A stretch of 64,000 nt of DNA from Blasia pusilla (GCA_050084515.1 CM114271.1:64170001-64234000), one strand, 5' to 3'; shown: positions 11,218 to 23,770, numbered from the stretch's first letter. Numbers and translations are program-made. The notes: generated by a model not told the origin, from the sequence alone.

Positions 11218-12142
11218 TCAAAAATAATTAGTTACTACAGAGAGAGAAGGACTACATGAAGGGGCAAAGTGATGATTCTTGAGGGAAAGGTGACTCAGAG
11301 CACATATTTTCAAGAAAGTATCAAAAGATACATGTAAATGATTGAATACTTCGACTGCAAAAGGAATAAAAACCTTAGTCGCTTGTCTCATAACATAACT
11401 TAACTCCTTGATTCTTGCTGCTGCTTCATCCGCCAAACCTTTGGTATTTGCAACTCAACACACCAAGTCAAAACGTGTTGGATCAGAAACCACCACATCA
11501 CTTGGTGTCCAGAATCCACCTCAAGACATAACAAGATCAACTCTTTGACGAGAGGTTTCTTGTGTAGTTTAAGGAAAGACATGGAGTTACTCTTGCCTAA
11601 CAGTATAACCAAAAGTACGAGCTACCGATGCTACCGCCTCTCTAATGATATCATGTGTGGCCGTTCGTTCTCCACCATGTGCACATCGGAGAATATTGAT
11701 ACCCTTTGCATCAATGGGATCCCTGCATACAAAATTCAACACACCTTTCAAAGAAGGATGGGGAAGTCCAATGCGTAACCGCAAAGTTGTTGAGAATATA
11801 CTTCGAGGAAGACGAAATGGAAGAATAAGAGGATTTGAAGTAAGCCATACCCCTGCACTTACACCCACACATGAATGCATAGAGCTTGATGAGCATTAGA
11901 GGATGCCTGAGAGAGAATGCTTGAAAAGTTGATTTGGTGCAAATTCTTGGAGATATGCTCTTGAAGTCATTTTTGGTAGAGGAGCAATCGATGTAAGAAC
12001 GCTGAAGTGGGAGGATAAGTGTGGAGAAGGTAGGAGGGGGGTCGTAGAAAACAATGGGAGAGAATCCCAAAAGCCAATTGGGGATCCCCTCCGAATCTAA
12101 GAAAGAGAGTTGCTCCACAAAATGGGTATAAGCAAGAACCAC
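11218..12142 (-). pseudogene. Probable non-LTR retrotransposon fragment (C-terminal part of an RT protein)
   Basis: Read on the minus strand, overlapping frames give CRDPIDAKGINILRCAHGGE followed by RTATHDIIREAVASVAR (about 11,600-11,730). Then come a segment FIPFAVEVFNHLHVSFDTFL (about 11,300-11,370) and the words HPSLKGVLNFVC. The pattern C..P.D..G.H...C.HG...R.H..I.D is one I associate with the C-terminal region of LINE-like ORFs in plants and algae. Frames are broken by shifts. Assignment is from pattern memory only; a DIRS-like or other RT element is an alternative. Confidence 0.4.
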
Positions 12143-13222
12143 TTCAGAAGGAGGACCTATATTATGAGTATTATCAATAATACAAGGGAAAAGACAAGAT
12201 GGAAATACTTGGGCTGATACTTGAATGACAAGAAAATGTGCATTGTCAAAGAGTGGCTACCCATGGCATTACCTTGACGCATGCCACAAGCTGATTGTAG
12301 AATATTATATTCTACGGAAGTAGTCTGATGAGAATAGATAATGAGCGTATCCTAGGCATAGAAGGAGCAAACAAATGGAATGAGACCACTTTTTAAAATT
12401 CCACTAAAACGTGTTTTTCCACCAAAACTTTAACTATATGTTGTTGATCAAATGTACATGTGAACCACTTCATTTCATTCAACTCTCAACATCAACACTA
12501 ATAAGTTGTTGCTCATTTACACTAAACAAGAGTAACTTAAACCAAATATATCCCCGACGACAAGAAGAGAGTTATCGCATGACTATCGAGACTAAAATCT
12601 GCATGAAACCACTTATACACCACATATTTCTAAAGGGAAAACAATGCTTTTCAAAGGAACCATTATACGAGGGCATTGAATTCTTTCACTACATATTTCA
12701 ATCAGGAGTTAGGTTGCTTACGTTAAATTAACAACTTTCACAACATTTACAACCTTTTATTATTTAGCTATAATCTAAAGTAGTTTTCCGATATTTCCCT
12801 CAATCTACATGATAGAGGTAAATATCATGCTTGAATGAAATTACTTCGGTAGACAAGGTGGGTTCATATATATTTTTCTCTCTTACGATTTAAGAAAATA
12901 AAAATTCTTCTTAAATTTTGAAAAAATATCTTCTAAATTATTAAAAAATCATTTTTTTATAATTTAGAAAATGCTAACTAGTGTTCGTAAACATGAAGAG
13001 GTTTCACTAACACCATCCATCGTTCTCTCTCGCTGATTATTAGTTGGGAGGCCCCACCTTTAATTTGGAACCCCTCAGGTCGGGATCCGCAATGCTCTCC
13101 TCCTCTGTTTCTCACTTCAGGGACGGGAAGCAAAGAGAAGAGGTGTGAAGAAATCCATATGCGGAAGAGGAGATATTGGTGTCGAGGCAGGAGTTTGGAG
13201 AGTTTATGTACTTCATGTGGCG
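12143..13222. other. Intergenic, upstream of the SURF2-like gene
   Basis: AT-rich up to about 12,990, then GC-rich and more gene-like toward the SURF2 start at 13,223. No TATA box could be placed with confidence. Confidence 0.4.
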
Positions 13223-15476
13223 ATGGCCAACGACGGAGCCGAGTGTATGTTCCTGGGAGAGCCGGCGTGGGAGACACTGGGGGGCGGGCGGGTTAGGTGC
13301 GTGCAGACGGGACATGAAATGCCAGAAGCAGCGAAGACGGCGTACGTTGGTACCAAAAAATGTCGATCTGCTCTTTTTGATGCCGCGCTGGCTCGGCGCT
13401 TGGCGCCTTTGAATTTCTTTGAACAGAGCCCGGTTTCCAAGTAAGTGTCATCGCATCTGCATGAAAGTTCTAGCATAGAATGCTGAGGTCTGAGTTTTTT
13501 TCTTCTACTTTGTTTTTTTGTTTTGGCTTTCTACTTTCGCGGAAGTGGATAGATTTCTAGATGTCTGGCACTCGTGCTCTTTGGTGAGCTCAGTGAGACG
13601 GGACAATGGGAATTAGAATGTGAATTACGAGCTGAGGAGGAGAAGAAGATTTAGGGATAGGATTCAGATGCTGGGGTGAAGAGTGGCGGCAAGTTTGGGC
13701 TATTTTGGAATGCTCAGGCGAGCTGGTAATTTCAGGGCTGGGATTATGATGCTCAGCAATACTCTGATTTAGGTTGAGACAGACAGTTCAAGCGTTGTCA
13801 TGGCTGTGAGGAGAGCATTTGGGAGGAAGAATTAGGTGTATAGGTGGGTGACAGTCTCCTCACGTTTGAGTGTTGTTCACAAATATTTCGGAGGTATCTT
13901 TTCAAATTTGAATTCCCCGGATAATTGTACAGACTTTTTCATGGTTTTGTGATCCTGTTTATTCAAGCCAAAACGGTTGAGGCTGTGTGGGTTAGGTGGA
14001 TGTACACTTGGTGTCACGTTTATTGGAGCTGGATCTAAGTTGTTTGTTTACAGGGACAAGATCATTTGCAAGCTTACTGGAGTTGTCCTGAATAAGAAAG
14101 AAGATGCTGTGTGGAAGCATATGATGGGCAAGAAGTTTGAGCAGAAACTAGGTGGGTTCTTCAGCTTCACCACCTCCAATTAGATTCTGTCAAGCATAAT
14201 CCCCCGTCTAGCCTGGTTGTTAGTTGGAGATTTCTGAGTCTTGAAATCACTTCTGATCCAATGGAATCGAGACTGATTGCATTTATTTGCTGGTTTATTA
14301 CTTGCAGTGGAGAAAGAAGCGGAGAAGGAGAAAAGTCGTGAGGATGTAGCTATGACGGAGACTAGTTCTGAGAAGCAGAGCCCCAGGATGGCAGTTGGAA
14401 ATCTTGGCAAAAAGCAAGCTAAGAGATTAGATGAAGTGAAGGGAAAAAAGGCTGAAAGGACTGCTGTATCTTTAGAAGAAGTGGAAGGAATTGAAGGGGA
14501 TGTGAATTCAGAAGATTCAGATTTCTGGGTGCCCCCTGTTGGTGACCGATGGGATTTTGATGATGGAAATAATGATAGATGGAGTATACCTTCTGAGGAG
14601 GACTCTAAGGTAGAACAAGAAGTGTCTGTGAGAATGGAAGAGGCGGATGCACCAGTGATAGACCACAGGTGTGAGGTCGATGGTGACATTCAAATGTCAG
14701 ATGGTAAGCTGAATGCCTATTTCTGGTTCTGTCTAGGCATGTTTGATGCACCTGAGCAAAGTTCTCGGAAAGTAACAAAGTTTTGTATGATTTTCTACTC
14801 GCTCAATTTCATGAAGAAGAGAAGCAGAAGCAGGAACCAGTTGTAAGCTCTGTGGATTAGGTGGAGAATTTTGGGGTGTTGGAAGGTCCAGACAGTTGTA
14901 CGTGGAGAATTTTGTAGGATCCAGTTGTTGGTTGGTTGGAGTGCTTAGGTGGAGAAATTTTTGGTGTTCTTAAGTTTAAAAGTACCTGCAGATGTGAATC
15001 TGCCTATTTGAAAATTGAGCGAGTCTGTTGTTTCTTGACAATAGTTGGATTCGAAGTTCAAGTTATGTATCCCTGGGGTGGTCATGTATTCATTTTGGTT
15101 ATTTCTGACACAGGCGAAGGAGACGATTGTGTGGAAAACTCTAGCAGTGATGTTGAAGAGGATAAGATCCGGTATGGCTGTTACGATCTGTCATGAGGAT
15201 CTTTAAATGATGGATCTCATTATGTTTCTGTCTTTCCTGCACAGAATAAAATGACTCTCTTCAGAGTTTGTCTTTAAAATGTCAAGTGGAGCTTCCATAA
15301 AGTAGTTTTACTAAAATTTAGCTCGAAATGTTACAGCAAACTGAGTGTCTGGTTTTTGAAACTGATGCGATTAAATCTTTCTGGGATTCATCAGGACTAA
15401 ACGGACAGCAGCGGGATCAAGTGTGCGGAAGGTGAAGAGAAGGGCGAAAAGATTGAAAACTTTAGGAAGGAAGTAG
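13223..15476 (+). CDS. SURF2: SURF2 (surfeit locus protein 2) homologue, five exons
   Basis: Exons 13223-13440, 14054-14151, 14308-14703, 15114-15171 and 15395-15476 all have GT-AG borders and join in frame to a 283-residue protein ending in TAG. Exon 1 carries VRCVQTGHEMP then AYVGTKKCRSALFDAALARR and LNFFEQSPVSK; exon 2 continues with KIICKLTGVVLNKKEDAVWK. These are the conserved SURF2 N-terminal blocks, whose two C-x-x-TGH/TG units probably form a zinc-ribbon-like fold. Exons 3-4 are acidic and low-complexity. Exon 5 encodes a basic Lys/Arg-rich tail (RKVKRRAKRLKTLGRK) suited to nuclear or nucleolar localisation. The start ATG (MANDGAE) is the first just upstream of the conserved block; an in-frame open stretch continues upstream, so a longer N-terminus is possible. 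SURF2 is poorly characterised and linked to ribosome biogenesis. Exon joins are my reading of the sequence. Confidence 0.88.
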
Positions 15477-18400
15477 CATGAGAAAGTGGAAGCAGATAGC
15501 TTGAGAATGAATTCTGGCACATGGAAAAGTTGAACGAATGACTCAAACTATCCTCACTCCCTTCTCCGGCAGAATCGGGGATAATTCTACATTCTATTTT
15601 TCAGCCCTAGTTTCCTCTTTGGGGATGAGTAGTGGGACTTAGTCCTGTCCATGAGTCTGCCAAGGTACTAGAAGAGCCTTTTTTGCGAAATGTTGGATGT
15701 ATAGGTAATTTGTACAGTGATCCGTGAAAATTTTACTGGTGCTCATAATAGCAAGGAGAAGAAAGAGACAGGTGTTTCTGTGGAGCCCATTGATGAACTA
15801 TTTTCATCCTATTATCTCCAAGCTCCTCTAGCCCTCCGTTTGGGTTCTCCATTTTGACGGTGGGTTTGGCAGGCGCATTTGCTGCTTGGCAATTGTGATA
15901 GGATAGAGACTGGCAAATGTCCGTCTGTGAAGCGCACTCATATCCACCTCTTACATCCACGATTCAGCTGCCCCCAATGGTGTTTCCGTTCATCCTGCGT
16001 CGTTGGGGACGGACCAAGTAAACGTGCACTGCCTCTCCACACACGAAAATTAGTATTTATGCGGCATACATATAGCCCAATCCATTGTCACTACACGAGA
16101 GAGAGACGGGGTATCTGTTGTGGGTAGAAATTCCCGTCTGTCAACCTGGAGTCCTAGCATCAATCCGGATTTTTCACCAGTGAGCTCGAACCAAATAGAA
16201 CCGTGGGGGCTGGCCAGGTGTGTGCTCAACGTACTTGGAGTCGCCAAGTTCGTGGTTACGTAGTCACGAAGAGACCGATCTGGCGATTGAAGGCTTTCTT
16301 TCACGTTTCGCAAATCGGACTGGAGCTCACCGGGGGCCATATCCGTGATCGGTGCCCGAGTTTGGTCCGTGTAAGGAGAACCATGATCAGGGTAGACACA
16401 TTTGGTTTCTGCAGGTTCCTGTGGATGCAGCCCGGAGCGTATTAGTCCAGCTTGTGATTACCTTGGTGCGATTTCACCAAACCTTCCAGACGTAAGGGTT
16501 TGGCTGCAACCCTAAATCCAAACTTGCAAGAAGATAGGCTTCAGAAGGAAAAATGGGATTTTGTTGATTTTAATTGGAAGCCTCAAAACCTATCAAACCC
16601 ATTTAAAAGGCCTTCAAGGGAGTCCGCGGAAACCTGTCAAACCTGCGGCGAAAGAACTTGAAAAGAACTACAGTGACGTCGCAACAAGGATCTTTGAAAA
16701 AAAAGAATCGATGAGATCCCAAAGGAGGAACGAAGACTTGGGAGAAGAAACTGACAAGAACTGCAAGGAAGAAGGTGAGCTTTACAGATTGATCCGACGA
16801 GAACTGCGAGAGAAAAGACTGACCCTTGCGGAATGAACCCACGATGACATGCTAGAGCCAAACACCGCCTTCGTTCAATGGCCCGGCGGGATCCTGTAAG
16901 AACGAAAGGAAAGAGATGCAGAACGGGTCAAAGATAGCTGTAGCGGGAATTGGAGAACCCTCCAGACCGGGAACTTCCCGTGGGACACAACTGTTGCGAT
17001 GTCTTCGGGTTCTTGGACAGTCGAAAAACGACCTCCTATATTTATCTAGGGGTCTTTAGAAGGAACAATGGGATTTTGTTGATTTTGGTCAAGTGGTGGC
17101 ACAGGGATAATTATTACAAGAAACGATGGTAATGAAAAAGACCCATATTTATAATCGATATTACTAGGGCGAATAATCGATATTACTAGGGGGAGAAATC
17201 GATGAATATCGATTTGTACAAGATTATGGGATAGAAGTTTGACAGAAGTTTGACTCATTCCTTATGGTTAGAGAATGGGTTGTCTTAAAATACTACGATT
17301 TTTTTAATGTAAGCAACAGCTCTCTATAATTTTGCAAGTGGACTTTTGTTACGGGCTTAGGCTATGGGAGACACTAGAAGTCCACTTAATAGAAGTCATA
17401 GTATTTATGATATTATCCATGTTTGGTGAGTTTAGTTGATAAGAGAAATACCCCTTTCTTTCTTTTCTAGTCCTGTTGTGACATTCGAATACTTTACTCT
17501 TTTGTATTTTCGATGGACTTTACATCATGCGTTTATTTTAGGTTCATCATTCTCGGTATGGCGTACAATTTGACACAAGGCAGCTGCAAAAACGAACATT
17601 TGAACTCCCCGCTCCACTCGCTGCTTCCTTTGCTATTCCCACCGTTCCCCGGCCATACACCGCCCGTAGAAAACTTTTTACGCGAGCGCACATCACGCCC
17701 AGCTCTCCTCCAATCATCTTCCGGACTTAAGCTGTGCGCGCTCGGCCACCGATCGCGGGCACCTTTAGAAGTTCAGAAGGAAAAACTCCCCCGTGCGCGA
17801 CTCACCTTTGCGTTCTCTTCATGAGCTACCAATAGAAACTGCGATGGACAACGCGCACATCCCATACGCTACGCGCTTGGGCCAATACAAATATTTCATG
17901 AGCGCAGCCAAAATCTGCTTCTCAAAACGGACGGAGAATAGTGGAAATCGCCAAGAACGTCACCGCAAACCATGAGAAGGAAAATGAGTGGGTACCCGAG
18001 GAATATGCGATTTGCCGGAGATCTACTATTTTCAACTTGTGCTTTCCACGTAAACCCGGTATGCGGCTCTTTTGATAGGGGTGGGAAAGAAAACAATTTG
18101 CAGTTAGTATGTATATACTAACTTCCATGGTATAAACTGCTACCTATTTGTGGATAAGACCCTTTGCTTTTGGGGGTGTTTAATTTTGTGTAGTCTTAAA
18201 ATATTCTATCGATATTTTAATATTGTGTCAAGATTTAAGGTTCTTCCCAATGAAGTTTCAAAATTGTTTTTATGTAAGGAGTTTTATACAAATCCAGTCC
18301 GGCCAACGAATTATAGTACTAATGATTATAAAAATTTGGTTTGAAATGTTCTTTAACTGTTAAGATTATGTGTCAAAAATGAAAAAAGGTTTCCAAAATA

Positions 18401-18528
18401 TTATGGGTACGATACAAGTGTGTGCTTGGATTAAGCTTTTGTATTCCATTTTGGGTTTTTTTATTTAAAATTTTACTTGTGTCACCTCCATCCCAATTCT
18501 ATCACTCCAATCCCTCTAGAAAAAGGGC

Positions 18529-18560
18529 TAGTAGAACTTACATTAGAGTAAGTTCTACTA
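18529..18560. repeat. 13-bp perfect inverted repeat (hairpin)
   Basis: TAGTAGAACTTAC at 18,529-18,541 is followed by a 6-base loop and its exact complement GTAAGTTCTACTA at 18,548-18,560. It lies in AT-rich intergenic DNA with no gene nearby. It could be a MITE relic or a foldback. Confidence 0.8.
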
Positions 18561-19316
18561 ATGAATTGAAAACTATAAATAAATTAAACACTTCACATGT
18601 TCATTCTCCACTTCACATCTGAATATTGGTATGGAGGTTAGTCTTGAATGAAATTGGATTGGTAAGATTGGAAGTGGAAACAATTCAGATCATATGAATG
18701 AAAATTTTAAAAATGGAACCAAGGTCACACGAATCTAATTAAAAATATAAAAATTTAATCAGATTTTATGGTGGGCAAAACCAACACGAGATGATGGGTT
18801 GGATAACTTACACATATATGTGGGGCCGTAAATACTTGTTATTAAAATATTCACATATTCTATTTTTATTATTGGAGAATGTCTTTTTATTTCATGAATT
18901 CTTCTTTTCTTGACACTTGTAATTTTAGCCAATAGGATAATTCACATTGAGCCAATAAAATTATTCAAAATAGATTTTCAATGTTATTTATGGAAGTTAA
19001 TTCAAATCCTAAACACGGGTAAGTGTGTTTAGGCTAATTTTAATTAAAAAAATTCTTCAAAAATACTTTTAAAAGTAAAAAAGATTTTCAAATATGAAAG
19101 ATTAGTCGACGATATATAATTTTCTTGATTATCTCTCTTTAATTAATTCCCTCTCTCAATGTGACATGTGTCGACATCATAAGAGAGGGAAACACCTGAG
19201 AGGGCAGGTGTCAACATCTGAAGAGGGTTTCCTCAAACCCGATCTTCTTTTAATTATACATATTTATAAATCTTATAAAAAAATTCCGTCTACATATTTC
19301 AAATATAAGATAATAA

Positions 19317-19357
19317 ATTTTCTCCCCACCCCACTACTAGTGGGGTGGGGAGAAAAT
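19317..19357. repeat. 18-bp perfect inverted repeat with 5-base loop
   Basis: ATTTTCTCCCCACCCCAC (19,317-19,334), loop TACTA, then the exact complement (19,340-19,357). The C-rich/G-rich arms stand out in AT-rich surroundings. No transcription unit was recognised that it would terminate. Confidence 0.9.
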
Positions 19358-20495
19358 GTCGCATAGTGGTAAAGGCATAATTAGAATACCTTAAAATATT
19401 ACCACTTTGCTCTCCCTAAATATCTCGAAATACTCTTGGATGCCTTTGGTTTCAAATGAAGAACTTCCAAGTAATAATCCAAATTCCTAAACACCCCTGA
19501 ATAGAGGTAGCCGAGAGGTCGAGAGCGAATGAAATAGCAGAAGAAAAAAGAGAGAGAGTTTGATATTAAAGAGAGACCTACGAATAGTGACAACGCCACA
19601 ACAAAGAAAGAGACGTGCGCAAATTTTTTAACTCCTGCGGACGGAAAGACAAACGTGGAGGACGGCGAGAGGACGCGGTGGACGAAGAGAGAGAGGTTGC
19701 AGACGGGGAGAGAAGTGGCGACGAACGAATGGAGTGGCGAATATATATAGAGAGGGAGAGGTAGAGAATGGACGCAGATGAGACGGGGAGAAAAGAAAAG
19801 AACGGACATAAAGTGGTCCGTACACCCGACGCTTCTTTTCAGCGATTCGTCCTGCACGCCAGCGCGTGCGCTGCTCTTTCCGACAAGTGTCGGCGGATCA
19901 TTTGTTCAGGCAACAACGAGTCGAAGACCTTTTGCAACTCGAAGAAAATCCACGAAGGCAGAGAGGACGAGAACGGAGATCCTTCGTGTACACGTCTGAT
20001 TTTGGAGGTAATTATTTTAAGTTGAACCAACCCCTTTTGAAACAAAGTCCACATTTTTGTAACCTCTTAGTGTAGTAACCAAGCTCTCCCTACTGCAATA
20101 GCTAATCGTTGTTGAAATATGCAGTGAGAGAATTGCATGCATGCAATGCACATCCATCCTTGCAAAACACAAAGCCCCATGTATCCTCGAAAATTGTAGA
20201 TTAAGTTGTCACTTTCGAATGGAGAGAACTAGAGATGGTTCTAGAGAAAATTTTTAAATGTGCACAAACTTATTGTTCCACAACATATATCATTGTTAGA
20301 CATATATTAATATAACGCCAACATAAAAATAATCATAACACATCGCATACATAGTTATTTATTATATAATGAAAATCAAATGAGATATACATCGCTCTCC
20401 AACACTCTAAATAAAAATCAAGTCAAATCTACCCTCGACACAAGGAAAAATAGATCTAATGCATATCCGTAGCATCTTATCCTAGCCTATGCTTG

Positions 20496-21105
20496 GAAGT
20501 TTCGACTATGGAAAGATGAACCTCTCCAAGCATTTTGGGATAAACCTCTAAAGGTTGTAGACCTTGAGACCTCTCAATGTAGATGTCAATGGAAGCATTT
20601 TAGTAACCATGGTCATATAGGATAGGTTTTATCTCCAATAATCATATATGGAATCGTTATTGTTTCAATTTCCATAAGCGATAGAATGATACTCGGATCT
20701 TGAAGCACTTGTTTTGATTCAAGCCACTTATACGCAGTGAATTGTCTCAAGTCTATAACATCATAAGTGCTTCTTCAAACATTATAGAAAAATCCCAGAA
20801 TTAAAGATCTGCATTAGATATAGCTTGTAAAAGAGCAAAGTAGAAAGAATGGTGATTTCAATAATGCTCAGAAAATATTGTGATGGCACTTTAGTTCAAA
20901 GCTTAATGTGAGACCCATGAACAACACCAATGATTTGTGGGATAGCACATCTTCTCTCAAATTGATCCATAATCATATCACATTCAACTTGAGATGGGTA
21001 ACAACAATATTTTGAGTACATTTTGGATTTGTTAGACAAAATCTCTACAATGAGGGATATGTATTTCACTATGATAGCCTCGCTAAGTGCATATAGATTT
21101 TCCAA
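20496..21105 (-). pseudogene. PIF/Harbinger transposase remnant
   Basis: On the minus strand a frame from 21,105 reads to IPQIIGVVHGSHIKL (about 20,900-20,945), matching the Harbinger block IPxxIGxIDGxHI that carries the first catalytic Asp, here His. Further down, YMIIGDKTYPI, a stop, then PWLLK (about 20,600-20,655) matches the second block GDxxYPLxPWLL with its Asp intact. The loss of the first catalytic Asp and the stops show a dead copy. Such elements cut and paste via a DDE nuclease with a partner Myb-like protein, not seen here. Confidence 0.7.
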
Positions 21106-21291
21106 GGCTTTGTAACTAAGTTTTACATGCGAACTGATGTAATACTATAGCCACATTCACTCAATCCGTTGTTGTGACAACCCCTATTTAGATAATGGTG
21201 GTATGTGAACGTCTCAAATTCATTCACCAACAACATAAAAGTAGAAAAAATCATTCAATATTGTTTTCTCATCGTTCTATCATGAAATTGT

Positions 21292-21582
21292 TGTCGTGCG
21301 CAAACACATCCCAACACAATATACATCGCTGTCACCTAACACACGCATAAACATGCACCATCCCATACTAACTCATGGCATCCAAACAACGAGACAAGAA
21401 GTACCAAAATATCTCCAATTAAAATAAGATCCAATCTCTCTCACAACACCATAGTTCTCATATGTGTGATCTCTCACATGTCTCTCTCAATGTCAAACTT
21501 AACCCACTCTCATAATGAGAGGCTTGGGTTACACACACAAGGCAAGCAAGACTATAGCTCCGCCTCCTCATGCCAAGAGGTT
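21292..21582 (-). repeat. Tandem second copy of an LTR 3' portion
   Basis: On the minus strand this 0.29-kb segment runs from CCTCTTGGCATGAGG to CGCACGACA and repeats, with scattered differences, the last part of the adjacent LTR at 21,583-21,880. The direct head-to-tail arrangement suggests unequal or illegitimate recombination. Confidence 0.8.
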
Positions 21583-22209
21583 TGTCGTGCGCATACACAT
21601 CGCTACATAACATACATCGCTGTCACCGAACACACACATAAATACGCACGATCCTATGCTAACTCATGGCATCCAAACAACGAGACAAGAAGTACTAAAA
21701 TATCTCCAATAAAGTAAGATCCAATCTCTCTCTACACCATCTCACACCATAGCTCTCAAAGGTGTGCACTCTCTCTCATGTCAAACCAAACCCACTCTCC
21801 TAATGAGAGGCTTGGGTTACACACACAAGGCAAGGGACCATAGCTCCGCCGCCTTATGCCAAGAGGTTAAACAAAGAGAGAATGAGCTCTCAAGCTCTCT
21901 CTCCTTGAGGTATACCCCTCCCTTCTCCCAAGCTCTCTCCATGGTAACCTATTCTCCCAAGTCACCTCCTTGGCTCTTGATCTGATGTAGGAGGTCAAGG
22001 GTCACTTACCAAAAATAGAAAGTTGATCATATACTCAAAATGATACTTACCTAAAATATTAAGTTCCTCAATATGGCTCCAAATGAGCCGAAATGAAGGT
22101 GAAACCTGCTCTCTCACGTTTTCCAAGGCCTCAGTAGGTCATCCTCGACCTACAAAGCTTGTCCTCCACTACTCACAAAGGCGCTCTACTAGATCTCAAC
22201 GATCTATCC
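21583..22209 (-). repeat. 3' LTR of piece B (5' end truncated)
   Basis: Minus-strand sequence matches the LTR at 57,146-57,630 over most of its length, including the CTTACTATTTTAGGTAAGTA block and the GGAGAGAGCTTGGGAGA block. It extends to the terminal GCACGACA at 21,583. The expected TGTCAC start is missing: at 22,209 it joins gag-pol spacer sequence instead. Confidence 0.8.
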
Positions 22210-22713
22210 TCCGTGCTTGCACACCAACAACATCACCAACTCTCCAAGAACTTTGATCATGACCCATCGATGGGATCCTCATCGCCTCGGACAAAGTGAA
22301 AGACTGAGGAAGCCTAGTCTGTTTCATGGCTTCCCCTCACTGTGGATCCAACTCTACGGCTGCCTCCATCTGGGCAACCCCGCACATCCAACCAGGATCC
22401 TCCATATCTGTGGCTGCTCCATATGGTATCGATGCCACGGATCCGGCATCAGGTAATCTCAATGCCATAGCGGCAATATGCTCCTGTAGTTAATGTATCT
22501 GAGTAGCCATCCTAGCCTCACGCCTGGAATCTCCCTCGACACGTCTAGGCGGTAGGACTCTACCTCTTCTACGGGCACCTCCACCACCGTGTTGGGAAAC
22601 TCCAGCTCCTTATCCCCCAACAAAACCACCTAGTGCACGATCTCTAGGCCCATGCGGACTGGCTACTCACTCTGGTGTTCTCTCTGGCCATACGTCTGGA
22701 TGTAACTCTTGAT
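22210..22713 (-). pseudogene. Gag-protease spacer remnant of piece B
   Basis: Minus-strand sequence corresponds to the E3 stretch at about 58,750-59,235, downstream of the zinc knuckles. The rest of pol is deleted and the sequence abuts LTR at 22,209. Confidence 0.6.
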
Positions 22714-23770
22714 TTAAACTGAAATATCTGGTGCGTGTATGACCATACCTCTAACAATAGTCACACTAATAACCTCCTGGTGCAACACCATCTCCTCCTC
22801 CATGCTGAGGCACAGGTCCATCACCTTGAAGAGTGCAATCGCGCTGATGATGGGCTCCACCACATGACCAACAAGTGATAGTAGGCGGCTGCTGCTGAGC
22901 CGCATATAAAGACGCAGGTCTCTGTGGCATGGCCTTCCGATATCCTCCCTGAGCTCGTGGTGCCACAAATGACCTATCTCGGAGTCCACGTTACTGCATA
23001 GGTGGTGCAGACAATGGTGACTGCTCTCGCCCAGAACCCATGGTTCCTACGCTCTCCTCCGCCATGTTGCACTCAATGTTCTTGACGGTCCTAAAAACAT
23101 CTCTCAACATAGGGGAGGTGTTCATAAGAAGCACCCCCTCCCGCACCCGTGTCTGCAGGGTCCAGTCCAGCATCGCGTACCATGATTGGATAGCCTGAGC
23201 CTCTGTCACCCCCTGAGTGACGTTGATCAACAGGCGCAAGCGAGTGTAAGCCTCACGCAAACTCTCACCCGGGCGCCTCTGGAAGTCATGGATGCTCCGC
23301 AACTTCTCCGTCTGTACCCCTTGATAGCTCGCCCTAAACTCAGCAAAGAACTCAACCACAGGGTTGAACTTGGGACGAACCCGACTACACGGTGCAATTG
23401 CTCCCGTGCGAGTGACCCTCCTAAAATATCACTAGTGGAAGAGGAAGTAGCCTCTCCTGACTCCTCCTCCTCATATGGGAACGGCTCCGTCCATAACACA
23501 TAATGTGGATCATAGTAGAGCCTCCACGCCTTGATCTCACGTGCATATCTTTGAGAGAACTCATGATAATCATCCACGGGCGTCCCCTCTAAATGCTAGA
23601 ACATATCGTTCCATGCTGTAAACGGGCTGAACTCTCTAGAGTTCGTGGCCCGTTGGCAGTCGCACCAACTCCTAAACTCTGCTATGAAATTGTGCAACTC
23701 AATCGTACCTACTGCACCTAAAAACCTACACGGTCCTCTACCCCGGTCGTCCATCTCTTACGCCCAACTG
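22714..23770 (-). pseudogene. Gag of piece B
   Basis: Frames read MDDYHEFSQRYAREIKAWRL (about 23,577), then the capsid-like segment NLVVEFFAEFRASYQGV with HDFQRRPGESLREAYTRLRL (about 23,220-23,350), and the zinc knuckle CWSCGGAHHQRDC (about 22,850). A second knuckle (CDYC...YGH) is damaged by a stop and substitutions. These are the same blocks as in E3 gag at 57.7-58.7 kb. Gag would package the element RNA. Stops and frameshifts make it inactive. Confidence 0.8.

Larger units (their letters stand above)
15477..20495. other. Gene-poor interval, no gene recognised
   Basis: Several open frames of 60-150 codons occur (for example 16,561-16,836 plus and 19,399-19,857 minus), but none resembles a family I know and they overlap on both strands. 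A phrase AAGGAANAATGGGATTTTGT recurs at 16,546 and 17,060. A short tandem ATCGATATTACTAGGG occurs at 17,154-17,191. From 18.1 to 19.4 kb the DNA is strongly AT-rich. The two hairpins are listed separately. Confidence 0.4.

Noticed and set aside
14180-14689. 169-codon minus-strand frame within the SURF2 gene
   Set aside because: It is the antisense shadow of SURF2 exon 3, whose Glu/Ser-rich codons give a Ser/Phe-rich reverse frame.
19399-19857. 152-codon minus-strand frame with hydrophobic stretches
   Set aside because: Composition follows a GA-rich plus-strand tract (GAGAGAGAG words); no signal or domain could be defended.
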